Of a stretch of 47,789 bases of DNA, positions 34,477 to 41,318 are shown piece by piece. This stretch comes from a virus. The notes beneath the pieces were generated by a model, which made no database searches, was not told where the DNA came from, and worked only from the letters and a program-made list of their open reading frames with translations. The stretch lies in the IMG/VR virus record IMGVR_UViG_3300032285_003623, positions 1 to 47,789 of that record. One strand, 5' to 3'. A program made the position numbers and the translations under genes. The first letter of the stretch is position 1. The number at the start of each line of letters is the position of its first letter.

Positions 34477-35481
34477 ATGACTATAACAATAGATAATATT
34501 CTAGCAGGACTAGATCCAAAAACAAGAGCACGAGTTCAAGCAGCGCAAGATGTAAAGGTTGAAAAGCAGGTTACCCCAAGTATTGGTTTAAATATGGCTT
34601 TAAAAGGCGGACTTGGTTATGGTAGACAGGTACTTGTATGGGGAAATAAGTCAGCTGGAAAATCTTCATTTTGTTTGCAAATGATAGCACTTGCACAACA
34701 AGAAGGAAAAACATGCGCTTGGATTGATGCTGAAGCATCATATGATCAATCATGGGCAGAGCAATTGGGAGTAGATTCTTCTTCTCTTATTTATTCTCCA
34801 GCGAAAACTGTTAATGATATGGTTGATGTTGCAACAAAGTTAATGGATGCAGGTGTAGATATTATAGTTGTTGATTCAATCTCTGCGTTATTGCCAGCAA
34901 TTTATTTTGAAAAAGATGGAAATGAAATGAAAGATTTGCAAGATACAAAGCAAATCGGAGCAGAAGCGAAGGATATGACTCATGCAGTCAAAATGTTAAA
35001 TTATGCAAACAAAAATACACTACTGGTTCTCATCTCACAGCAAAGAAATCAATTTGGATCTATGCATGCCTCCCACATCCCGACAGGGGGAATGGCAGTT
35101 AAGTTCTTCTCTTCCACAGTCATTAAGTTATGGTCTTCGGAAGCTGAAGCTAATGCGATTAAGGCTGGCGTTGCGGTTGGTGACAAAATCATTGAACAAA
35201 GAGTTGGCAGACCAGTCAATTGGATTATTGATTACAACAAGCTCGGCCCCCCTAATCTTTCAGGACAATACGATTTCTACTATCAAGGAAAGTCGGTAGG
35301 GGTAGACAGAGTAGGTGAAACGCTAGATGTTGCTGAAATGGTAGGCGCTGTTGAAAAAGGCGGTGCTTGGTATACAGTCAATGGAGAAAGATTACAGGGT
35401 AGGGCAAAAGCAGTTGCTTATCTTAGAGAAAATCCAGAGGTTGTTGGTAAACTGATTGAGGAAATAAATGCCAAATCTTAA
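34477..35481 (+). CDS. recA: RecA-like recombinase
   Basis: 334 residues, close to bacterial RecA (about 350). Walker A G-N-K-S-A-G-K-S-S at 56-64, Walker B I-I-V-V-D-S-I-S-A near 130, the catalytic E of I-D-A-E-A-S-Y, and the glutamine switch I-S-Q-Q-R-N-Q-F-G. Forms filaments on ssDNA and drives strand exchange in recombination-dependent replication and repair. Short C-terminus without the acidic tail of host RecA. Own promoter; the last 14 bases overlap the next gene. The partner nucleases (Cas4-like, RuvC-like) lie 2.6-4 kb downstream. Confidence 0.93.
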   Translation: MTITIDNILAGLDPKTRARVQAAQDVKVEKQVTPSIGLNMALKGGLGYGRQVLVWGNKSAGKSSFCLQMIALAQQEGKTCAWIDAEASYDQSWAEQLGVDSSSLIYSPAKTVNDMVDVATKLMDAGVDIIVVDSISALLPAIYFEKDGNEMKDLQDTKQIGAEAKDMTHAVKMLNYANKNTLLVLISQQRNQFGSMHASHIPTGGMAVKFFSSTVIKLWSSEAEANAIKAGVAVGDKIIEQRVGRPVNWIIDYNKLGPPNLSGQYDFYYQGKSVGVDRVGETLDVAEMVGAVEKGGAWYTVNGERLQGRAKAVAYLRENPEVVGKLIEEINAKS

Positions 35482-35659
35482 TGAATTTTTAAATAAAAAA
35501 ACACAGGTTGCAAACGATTCTACATTCGAAGAGCTTCCAGGGACAAGACCTTGTTCTAGATGTGAGATCGATGTAGATGGTGGGTTGTGGGATTCTAAAA
35601 ATTTAATAATGAAGTGGACTTGCAGTTCAGGTCATGAGACTGTTCATAGGGTTGGTTAA
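35468..35659 (+). CDS. Small zinc-binding protein
   Basis: 63 residues; the ATG overlaps recA by 14 bases, with GAGGAAATAA just before. Cys pair C-S-R-C near residue 29 and C-S-S-G-H near 52 are plausible zinc ligands of a rubredoxin/ribbon-like knuckle. Likely binds nucleic acid or protein. Function unknown. Confidence 0.58.
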   Translation: MPNLNEFLNKKTQVANDSTFEELPGTRPCSRCEIDVDGGLWDSKNLIMKWTCSSGHETVHRVG

Positions 35660-35661
35660 AT

Positions 35662-36483
35662 ATGAAAAAACATGTTATTGCACCTCAAATAGTTGTATAT
35701 AAAAACATATTTAAAAACAGTAAAGAACTAATTAATCTTTTAGAAAATGATAACAAAGATTTAATTTTTGAGTCCTGGAGAGATTGGTATAGTCAAGGAC
35801 ATAGAAAAGATGCTGTATTTAATAAAAGCATGGAGCCAAAAAACAAAAACAATGAGGATTCTGTTAAAGAGCATCTGTATTTAAAAGAAATATGTGATGC
35901 TGTTGATTTTATAAAAAGTGATTATTTTTCTGATTTTGAAAAAGAAAAAGGAGTTTGGCCAAGCTTTATAACCAATTGGGGTAAGGTCAAAGAAAATACA
36001 GATAATTATTATATAGATTATTTCAGATACGATCATAATAAAAATCACTATGGTAGCGATAAAATGTTGATGGACTATCATGTTGATGAATTTCCAATTT
36101 TAAATCAAATAAAAACTAGACGACATGTTATAACAATTAACTTTTATTTAAATGATGAGTATGATGGTGGAGAAATATGTGCATACGATTCAGTATCTAA
36201 AAAAAGCTATAGGTACAAGCCTACGCCTGGAGATGCTGTAGTCATGCCTTCAACAGAACCATTTTATCATGGTGTAAAAGAATTTAAAGGTCACAATAGA
36301 TACTTTTTAAGACTTTTTGTTGATTATGAGGTAGACAAGGACAACGTTTGGACACAAAAGTATAGTCTTAATGACAATGATACAAAAAATGAAATTGAAA
36401 AACAAGAAGATGAATATGTTAAAAAAGATTTACAGCTTATTGTAATATCTTCTTCTGAAGAAATAGTTGAAATAGAGGATTGA
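35662..36483 (+). CDS. 2-oxoglutarate/Fe(II)-dependent oxygenase
   Basis: 273 residues. The prolyl-4-hydroxylase-like core keeps the iron triad H140-V-D142 and H203 and the 2-oxoglutarate-binding R213, ten residues after H203. The surrounding text is typical: Y-L-N-D-E-Y-D-G-G-E-I-C, P-T-P-G-D-A-V-V-M-P-S, F-Y-H-G-V. It would hydroxylate a substrate with O2 and 2-oxoglutarate. Substrate is unknown: proteins, nucleic acid bases and small molecules are all known for phage members. The C-terminal ~45 residues are an acidic tail. It lies between recA and a putative nuclease, oddly for a metabolic enzyme. Confidence 0.82.
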   Translation: MKKHVIAPQIVVYKNIFKNSKELINLLENDNKDLIFESWRDWYSQGHRKDAVFNKSMEPKNKNNEDSVKEHLYLKEICDAVDFIKSDYFSDFEKEKGVWPSFITNWGKVKENTDNYYIDYFRYDHNKNHYGSDKMLMDYHVDEFPILNQIKTRRHVITINFYLNDEYDGGEICAYDSVSKKSYRYKPTPGDAVVMPSTEPFYHGVKEFKGHNRYFLRLFVDYEVDKDNVWTQKYSLNDNDTKNEIEKQEDEYVKKDLQLIVISSSEEIVEIED

Positions 36484-36484
36484 T

Positions 36485-36790
36485 TTGTCAGAAAGATCTG
36501 AAATAAAAAGAGATAATGCTAAAGCACAAAAAAATTCAGGCAGAGGCGATTATCAAAAAGGTGATGCACAATGGAAACAGTTTGTTGTTGATTATAAAGA
36601 GGCAACTGCATCCTTTACTTTAAACAAACAGGTATGGTCTAAAATATGTACAGATACATTTAAGGTTAATAGAGACATGCATCCAGCTTTAAAGATAATA
36701 ATAGGAAATGAATCAAAGGTCAGGCTTGGTATAATAGAATGGACAGTGTTAGAAGAACTAATAGAATTTTGGGAGAAGAATAATGTATGA
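36485..36790 (+). CDS. Putative PD-(D/E)XK-like nuclease
   Basis: 101 residues from TTG 36485 (GAGG about seven bases upstream; no nearby ATG). The segment K-G-D-A-Q-W-K-Q-F-V-V-D-Y-K-E-A (residues ~26-41) has the spacing of a PD-(D/E)XK active site, G-D ... D-x-K, within a beta hairpin, followed by K-Q-V-W-S-K-I. Phage Holliday-junction or end-processing nucleases of this size exist. No clear family name; assignment is by motif and by its place among recombination genes. The stop overlaps the next ATG. Confidence 0.4.
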   Translation: MSERSEIKRDNAKAQKNSGRGDYQKGDAQWKQFVVDYKEATASFTLNKQVWSKICTDTFKVNRDMHPALKIIIGNESKVRLGIIEWTVLEELIEFWEKNNV

Positions 36791-37475
36791 GGTAGATGTA
36801 TACAAAGATAACGATAGAATGCCAAGTGCAAAAATTAGACAGCTTAAAACAAAAAGAGACTGGATGCATGAAGTTACTTACAACTGCACACCAGTTACGC
36901 TTATGAATACTTTAGGCTATGGAATATATTTTGAAGAAGACATTTCTTTTTCATGGGATGGAGACAGAAAAAATCCAGCGGAAGCAAGAATTGGAAAGCA
37001 GTTTGTCTGGTCTGGCAGAGGAGAAGGAACTGTAAGCTTTAATACTAATTTGATATTTAAGACGGATAAAGATGTCAGTATGCTAACTCTTCCAGTGCCT
37101 AATCAATTTATTGAGGGTGCGGAAGTTATATCAACTATACTTTCTACATCTTTATTTACAGGAGCTTTCCCTATAGTGTGGAAACTTCATCAACCAAATA
37201 AAGAATATTTTGTTCCCGCAGGTACAAATGTAGCCTGCTTATTACCAATTTCAGTAGCTCAATTTCAAAATTCAAATATAAACGTAAGTAATCAAGTTTT
37301 TGATCCATCAAAAAGAATTCAAGATAGGCCAGAATATCTTAAAAAAATACAAGAGTATGTTGAGCAAGGTAAAAGAATTAGAATGTATAAAAAAGCTATC
37401 AATGAAAATGGTGAAAAAATTGGTGAGCATGAGGTTGAAAACTTAACAATGAATGTTACGTATAAAAATGACTAG
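36783..37475 (+). CDS. Unrecognised protein, DUF6065-like pattern
   Basis: 230 residues. Features: C-T-P-V-T-L-M-N-T-L-G-Y-G near 35-47, S-F-S-W-D-G, then G-Y/W-rich beta segments, P-V-W-K-like text and P-A-G-T-N-V-A. This reminds me of the DUF6065 family seen in cyanophages and marine phages, whose function is unknown; the match is from memory and should be treated as weak. A basic helical C-terminus follows. Starts inside the previous gene (8-base overlap) and overlaps a microprotein gene at its end. Confidence 0.5.
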   Translation: MYEVDVYKDNDRMPSAKIRQLKTKRDWMHEVTYNCTPVTLMNTLGYGIYFEEDISFSWDGDRKNPAEARIGKQFVWSGRGEGTVSFNTNLIFKTDKDVSMLTLPVPNQFIEGAEVISTILSTSLFTGAFPIVWKLHQPNKEYFVPAGTNVACLLPISVAQFQNSNINVSNQVFDPSKRIQDRPEYLKKIQEYVEQGKRIRMYKKAINENGEKIGEHEVENLTMNVTYKND

Positions 37476-37572
37476 TTTAATTATTGGAATTATGATAGGA
37501 TTTTCTATAGGATACCCGCTAGGATTATTTATAAATCAATTAGACAAAAGGATTAAAAATGACAGAGGATAA
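37468..37572 (+). CDS. 34-residue single-pass membrane microprotein
   Basis: ATG 37468 overlaps the preceding stop by 8 bases, and the TAA (37570-37572) lies 14 bases into the next gene. Sequence: M-T-S-L-I-I-G-I-M-I-G-F-S-I-G-Y-P-L-G-L-F-I, then N-Q-L-D-K-R-I-K. One transmembrane helix with a glycine zipper (G at 7, 11, 15, 19) and a basic C-terminal end. Overlaps on both sides and the clean membrane pattern support a real gene. Could be a small holin-like or host-membrane protein; unknown. Confidence 0.55.
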   Translation: MTSLIIGIMIGFSIGYPLGLFINQLDKRIKNDRG

Positions 37573-37897
37573 AAATACGCTTGAGCTTATTAGCGACATT
37601 ACAGAATTTAATGATCTTCATGAGTTTATGAAAGACGAACATCTAGATAAAGCACTTTCAATAGTTGTTAAGATATTGATGAACCCAGATGTTCCTTCAG
37701 CAAAAGCTCCGCACCTAATTATGGAGTTGCAAGCAATGTCTACTAAATTTGCAGTACTTGCTTCAGTTTATTCAACAATTGCCAAAGATAAAGCTGGAAC
37801 TATAAATAACAATAAGAAAAACATTTATTATTCAGTAAAAGAGTCCATAGACAAGCTTGTAGATGCACTAAAATATGTAGTTAGGTATAATTCATAA
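37559..37897 (+). CDS. All-helical protein, unrecognised
   Basis: 112 residues with AAAAGG ten bases before the ATG. Acidic start, then long helices (A-L-S-I-V-V-K-I-L-M-N-P-D-V-P-S; A-M-S-T-K-F-A-V-L-A-S). The stop overlaps the next ATG (TAATG). I know similar-looking small helical proteins from phage replication regions but no function. Confidence 0.5.
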   Translation: MTEDKNTLELISDITEFNDLHEFMKDEHLDKALSIVVKILMNPDVPSAKAPHLIMELQAMSTKFAVLASVYSTIAKDKAGTINNNKKNIYYSVKESIDKLVDALKYVVRYNS

Positions 37898-38061
37898 TGA
37901 TTAAAGATATTTTTTTCTCTACTTTAACAGGCGCAATTCTTGGCGGAATTTTTGCTGCTTTTAAATTACCAGTTCCAGCCCCACCATATTTTCCAGCGGT
38001 AATGGGCATTGTTGGTATTTGGTTTGGAGCAGATATTGTATTTAGGTTTATAAATGGGTAG
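37897..38061 (+). CDS. XapX-family membrane protein
   Basis: 54 residues; ATG shares its A with the previous stop. Two transmembrane segments: T-L-T-G-A-I-L-G-G-I-F-A-A-F and A-V-M-G-I-V-G-I-W-F-G, joined by the family signature K-L-P-V-P-A-P-P. This is the pattern of XapX-domain (DUF1427) proteins, which are short two-helix membrane proteins in bacteria with no defined biochemistry. It overlaps the Cas4-like gene by 8 bases. Unexpected in a phage; probably acts in the host inner membrane. Family call good, function unknown. Confidence 0.75.
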   Translation: MIKDIFFSTLTGAILGGIFAAFKLPVPAPPYFPAVMGIVGIWFGADIVFRFING

Positions 38062-38845
38062 AGATATAGTAAAGAATCTTAAATTCAAAAAGTACAATGG
38101 TAAATTTTTTGATCCAGAAAAATTTGCTAATCTTTTGGACGAGGCCTATAGAAATACAAAACGTGCTGACGGAGAGATGACAAAGAAATCATTTAGTCCA
38201 AGTGCTTTGGGATATGGACACGGAAGGTGTCCTAGATATTGGTACATGGCTTTTTCTGGCGCAGTATTCATTGATGAAAATGATGCTGTTGCTGTAGCAA
38301 ACATGGCACAGGGAACTCAAGCTCATGAAAGACTTCAAAAACTTATTTCTACTATGCCAGAGTGGAGAGCGGAAGAAGAAGAAATTGTTAATGAGTACCC
38401 ACCCATAAAAGGCTTTATAGATCTTATTATGGAGTACGATGGTGAAACAGTAATTGGTGAAATAAAAACAGCTAAGCAGGAAGTTTGGGATACAAGGCAG
38501 TCAGAAATGAAATCATCTGCAAACCACATGCTCCAACTGCTTACTTACATGAAGCTTAAAAATGCTAAAGAAGGATTTTTCTTGTATGAAAATAAGAATA
38601 CACAAGAGGTCCTTATCATTCCTATTTCAATGAATGAAAAAAATAAAAAAATTATTGAAGACACTTTTCTTTGGATGCAAGAAGTTTGGGATAATTTTAA
38701 AGATGGAGACATCCCAATGAGGCCAGCTGGAGCCACAAAATCAAAGATGCCATGCACATATTGTCCAATTAAAAAAGAATGTTACTCAAAAGAAACACCG
38801 TTGGGTAGCGTTCAAATTGAATTGTTTGAGGTGCCAAGCCTGTGA
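38054..38845 (+). CDS. Cas4-like RecB-family exonuclease
   Basis: 263 residues. A PD-(D/E)XK nuclease core with D123 (G-F-I-D) and E136-I-K138 (I-G-E-I-K-T), plus four cysteines in Cas4/AddB layout: C59 (G-R-C-P-R-Y-W-Y) and C234, C237, C243 (C-T-Y-C-P-I-K-K-E-C), expected to hold a 4Fe-4S cluster. No CRISPR array or cas gene is nearby, so it is a stand-alone phage recombination nuclease of the type that resects DNA ends for RecA. Overlaps the XapX gene and shares a GTGA junction with the next. Confidence 0.85.
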   Translation: MGRDIVKNLKFKKYNGKFFDPEKFANLLDEAYRNTKRADGEMTKKSFSPSALGYGHGRCPRYWYMAFSGAVFIDENDAVAVANMAQGTQAHERLQKLISTMPEWRAEEEEIVNEYPPIKGFIDLIMEYDGETVIGEIKTAKQEVWDTRQSEMKSSANHMLQLLTYMKLKNAKEGFFLYENKNTQEVLIIPISMNEKNKKIIEDTFLWMQEVWDNFKDGDIPMRPAGATKSKMPCTYCPIKKECYSKETPLGSVQIELFEVPSL

Positions 38846-39120
38846 TATGTATAAATTCAGAATGCAAAAAAGATTTTGCTCCTAAGACACATAATCAAAA
38901 ATATTGTTCAGATGAGTGCTGTAGAATAGCAACAAATAAAAGGATTATGGAAAAATATTATGAAAAAAAAGCAATAAAAAATGGTGCACTTAGAAATTGT
39001 AAAAAATGCAAGGCGGAACTAAGTAGATATAATTCTGAAGATACCTGTTCAAGTTGTCAAAAGAATAATTATAAAAAAGCTAAAGATCTTCTTTCGGAGA
39101 TAATAAATGAAATTAGCTAG
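38842..39120 (+). CDS. Double zinc-ribbon protein
   Basis: 92 residues from GTG 38842 (GTGA overlap). Two metal sites: C-x4-C ... C-S-D-E-C-C in the first 30 residues, resembling a small zinc finger, and C-K-K-C ... C-S-S-C at ~53-72. Lysine-rich helices lie between and after. Probably a nucleic-acid-binding accessory; it lies between the Cas4-like nuclease and the RuvC-like resolvase. Confidence 0.6.
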   Translation: MICINSECKKDFAPKTHNQKYCSDECCRIATNKRIMEKYYEKKAIKNGALRNCKKCKAELSRYNSEDTCSSCQKNNYKKAKDLLSEIINEIS

Positions 39121-39673
39121 TTTAATTAAAACAAAGGCTCACAGAGTTCTTGGCATAGATGCTTCAACAAATTCAATAGCATTTTGTTTAATGGAAAATG
39201 ATATACCTTTAAAATGGGGCAAGATAAATCTTTCAGGTGAAGATATATATGAAAAAATATATGATGCTAAAAAGAAAATGTCTATTATGTTAGATGAATT
39301 AAAATCTGATTATATTGCTGTAGAAGGTGCAGTGCTTGTCAGATCCCCTGATGCTGTGATAAAATTGTCTTATGTCTATGGAGTTGTTATTGCTGAGCTC
39401 ATGTCTACTGGCGCTAAGGTTATTACAATTAGCCCATCCGCATGGCAGGCGTACATTGGCAACAAAAATCCTACAAAGGATGAGAAGTCTGCAATAAGAT
39501 TGGCAAACCCAGGATATGCAGATTCATGGTATAAAAATCAATTGCGTAATATGAGAAAGCAAAGAACTGCTGATTATTTTAATAAAAAATATGGATTGCA
39601 TATTTCAGATTTTGATGTTGCAGATAGTTTTGGTATAGCTCATTATAGTAATCAGGTTTTGACAAAAAGATGA
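39107..39673 (+). CDS. RuvC-like Holliday junction resolvase
   Basis: 188 residues. RNase H-fold nuclease with D18 (G-I-D-A-S-T-N-S), E73 (A-V-E-G-A), and D170/D173 (D-F-D-V-A-D-S-F-G-I-A) as the metal-binding residues; P-S-A-W-Q-A-Y-I-G is also typical of phage RuvC-like enzymes. Cuts four-way junctions left by recombination before packaging. Its last base overlaps the next start (ATGA). Confidence 0.82.
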   Translation: MKLASLIKTKAHRVLGIDASTNSIAFCLMENDIPLKWGKINLSGEDIYEKIYDAKKKMSIMLDELKSDYIAVEGAVLVRSPDAVIKLSYVYGVVIAELMSTGAKVITISPSAWQAYIGNKNPTKDEKSAIRLANPGYADSWYKNQLRNMRKQRTADYFNKKYGLHISDFDVADSFGIAHYSNQVLTKR

Positions 39674-39816
39674 AATTATATCAAAGCAAAGATTGGCTTT
39701 ACAGAAGATATGTAGTTCAAAAGAAAAATGTAATAGAAATTGCTAAAGAGTGCGGTGTCTCTGCTATGACTATACAGAGATATTTAGATCAGTTTGGATT
39801 AATTAAAAAAAGATGA
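39670..39816 (+). CDS. 48-residue helix-turn-helix protein
   Basis: ATG overlaps the resolvase stop and the TGA overlaps the next ATG. W-L-Y-R-R-Y-V-V-Q-K-K-N, then V-I-E-I-A-K-E-C-G-V-S-A-M-T-I-Q-R-Y-L, a textbook helix-turn-helix (I-A-x2-C-G-V-S-x2-T-I-x-R-x-L) like sigma-region-4 or resolvase-type DNA readers. Probably a small regulator or a DNA-binding partner of the resolvase or terminase. Very common as a lone HTH in actinophages. Confidence 0.7.
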   Translation: MKLYQSKDWLYRRYVVQKKNVIEIAKECGVSAMTIQRYLDQFGLIKKR

Positions 39817-40142
39817 CTACAGAATACCCAAATAAAAATGGTGGATATCAGGCATGGATTACAGATTTACAGCTAATTGCAACGGCAGCACCATCAGGAC
39901 ACAAAATTATTTCTGAATGTCTTGAGACAGCAGAAATGTTAATTAAAAAAAATATATCTTATGGCAATTCAGCTTTAGAGCCTATTAGAATTTTTTCAAA
40001 AGCAGATTCAAGAGAGCAGATTCGTGTTCGAATTGATGATAAATTAAATAGAATTCAAAATGATCAAGCATTTCCAGGCGATAATGACATAGATGACCTT
40101 ATAGGTTATTTAATATTATTAAAAATTGCAAATAGATCTTAG
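39813..40142 (+). CDS. DUF1599/Nmad1-like protein
   Basis: 109 residues. The core K-K-N-I-S-Y-G-N-S-A-L, I-F-S-K-A-D, R-I-D-D-K-L-N-R-I and D-D-L-I-G-Y-L-I-L-L resembles the DUF1599 family (nucleotide-modification-associated domain 1), a helical, acid-rich family with a probable link to nucleotide metabolism. The call is from remembered patterns and moderate. It ends the DNA-metabolism run; the leaderless promoter for the terminase unit follows at once. Confidence 0.5.
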   Translation: MTTEYPNKNGGYQAWITDLQLIATAAPSGHKIISECLETAEMLIKKNISYGNSALEPIRIFSKADSREQIRVRIDDKLNRIQNDQAFPGDNDIDDLIGYLILLKIANRS

Positions 40143-40154
40143 TCAACTAAAACA

Positions 40155-40163
40155 TGGTATAAT
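40155..40163 (+). promoter_or_regulatory. Leaderless extended -10 promoter for packaging genes
   Basis: TGG-TATAAT, hexamer 40158-40163, ATG at 40170: exactly seven bases from the hexamer end to the A of ATG. No ribosome site. The -35 region (GATCTT) is poor. Same geometry as the sites at 20221 and 30364. Confidence 0.72.
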
Positions 40164-40169
40164 AAACTT

Positions 40170-40718
40170 ATGACAGATTTAGAGCCAGCAATTCATTTTG
40201 ATAGAATGAACAAGGTAGTTGAAGAATTATTAAAAGGTAATTCAGCTACACAAATAGCCTCTATAACAGGGTTTTCTAGAAAAGAAGTACTTGAATACCT
40301 TGATGAATGGAAATCAGTAGTTCATAATGATAGCAATATGCGTGATAGGGCCAGGGAAGCTATATCTGGAGCAGATCAACACTATGCAATGCTTATAAAA
40401 GAAGCCTGGAAAACTGTTGAAGATGCGGATACCCAAGGACAACTAAACGTAAAAGCTGGTGCGCTAAAACTTATTTCTGAAATAGAAACAAAAAGAATTG
40501 CTATGTTGCAATCAGTAGGAGTTCTTGAAAATAATGAGATAGCTTCTCAAATTGCAGAAACAGAAAGAAAGCAAGAGCTTTTGGTCGGTATATTAAAAGA
40601 AGTAACATCTACCTGCCCTAAGTGCAAAATGGATGTTGCTAAGAGGTTATCTCAAATAACAGGAATAGTTGAGTCTGTAAAAATTGAAGAAGCAGAGGTT
40701 ATAACCAATGTTCAATAA
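40170..40718 (+). CDS. Terminase small subunit (putative)
   Basis: 182 residues. N-terminal HTH (N-S-A-T-Q-I-A-S-I-T-G-F-S-R-K-E-V-L) for recognising the packaging site, a helical middle, and a C-terminal C-P-K-C pair near residue 151. Size, HTH and place two genes upstream of the large terminase fit TerS, which binds phage DNA and feeds it to TerL. Its leaderless promoter suggests that it starts the packaging transcription unit. Overlaps the oxygenase gene by 11 bases. Confidence 0.68.
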   Translation: MTDLEPAIHFDRMNKVVEELLKGNSATQIASITGFSRKEVLEYLDEWKSVVHNDSNMRDRAREAISGADQHYAMLIKEAWKTVEDADTQGQLNVKAGALKLISEIETKRIAMLQSVGVLENNEIASQIAETERKQELLVGILKEVTSTCPKCKMDVAKRLSQITGIVESVKIEEAEVITNVQ

Positions 40719-41316
40719 AAATGAATTTAAAGAATTAGGCAATAACATATATGTTTATCACAATTTTTTGTCTGAACAAGAGTGTGAAGACATAATGAAA
40801 GAGATAGAATTAATTCCAGAAAAAGATTGGATAGAAAGAAATCCTATGTATTTTTTGTATGGAAGTAAAACTAAAATAAAGTCTTTAAATCCAGCTATAG
40901 AAAGAATGAATAGCTTTATGCCAGAAGGATTGTACTCAAGTCATCTGGCAAGGCCTTCTAAAATGATAAAAGGTGGATGGAGACACCCACACTCTGATAT
41001 AAATGAATTTCAAGAAGTTTTAGATGAATCAAAAAAATATGTAGAAGGAAATGATTTTGATTTAGCAGACCTTATTCAGTATGGAACAATCATGTATTTT
41101 AATGATTTTGAAGGATGTAAATTATTTTATCCAAATCAAAATAACCTAGAATATCAACCTAAAAAAGGAGATCTTTTAGTTCACGGTGCTGAAGAATTAT
41201 GCAGACATGGACTAACAGAATTATTTAGCGAAGTAAGATACTTTGCTGTAGGCCATTTTTTTACACAGGTAAAAGTTCCAAAGGGGTCAAATTTTTTTAG
41301 AACAAAGGTGATGTAA
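40708..41316 (+). CDS. Second 2-oxoglutarate/Fe(II) oxygenase, between terminase genes
   Basis: 202 residues. The prolyl-hydroxylase-like core shows H95-S-D97 (H-P-H-S-D-I), candidate second iron ligand H167 (C-R-H-G) and R177 (S-E-V-R-Y-F) ten residues on, the same spacing as in the oxygenase at 35662. The C-terminal F-A-V-G-H-F-F follows. It is unlike the first oxygenase in overall sequence, so it is not a simple duplication. The TerS-oxygenase-TerL order is unusual. Substrate unknown; a structural protein or the phage DNA are options. H159 is an alternative ligand. Confidence 0.72.
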   Translation: MFNKNEFKELGNNIYVYHNFLSEQECEDIMKEIELIPEKDWIERNPMYFLYGSKTKIKSLNPAIERMNSFMPEGLYSSHLARPSKMIKGGWRHPHSDINEFQEVLDESKKYVEGNDFDLADLIQYGTIMYFNDFEGCKLFYPNQNNLEYQPKKGDLLVHGAEELCRHGLTELFSEVRYFAVGHFFTQVKVPKGSNFFRTKVM

Positions 41317-41318
41317 TT

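Noticed and set aside
38054-38845. Cas4-like protein as part of a CRISPR-Cas system
   Set aside because: No repeat-spacer array and no other cas gene in the window; stand-alone Cas4-like nucleases are common phage recombination enzymes.
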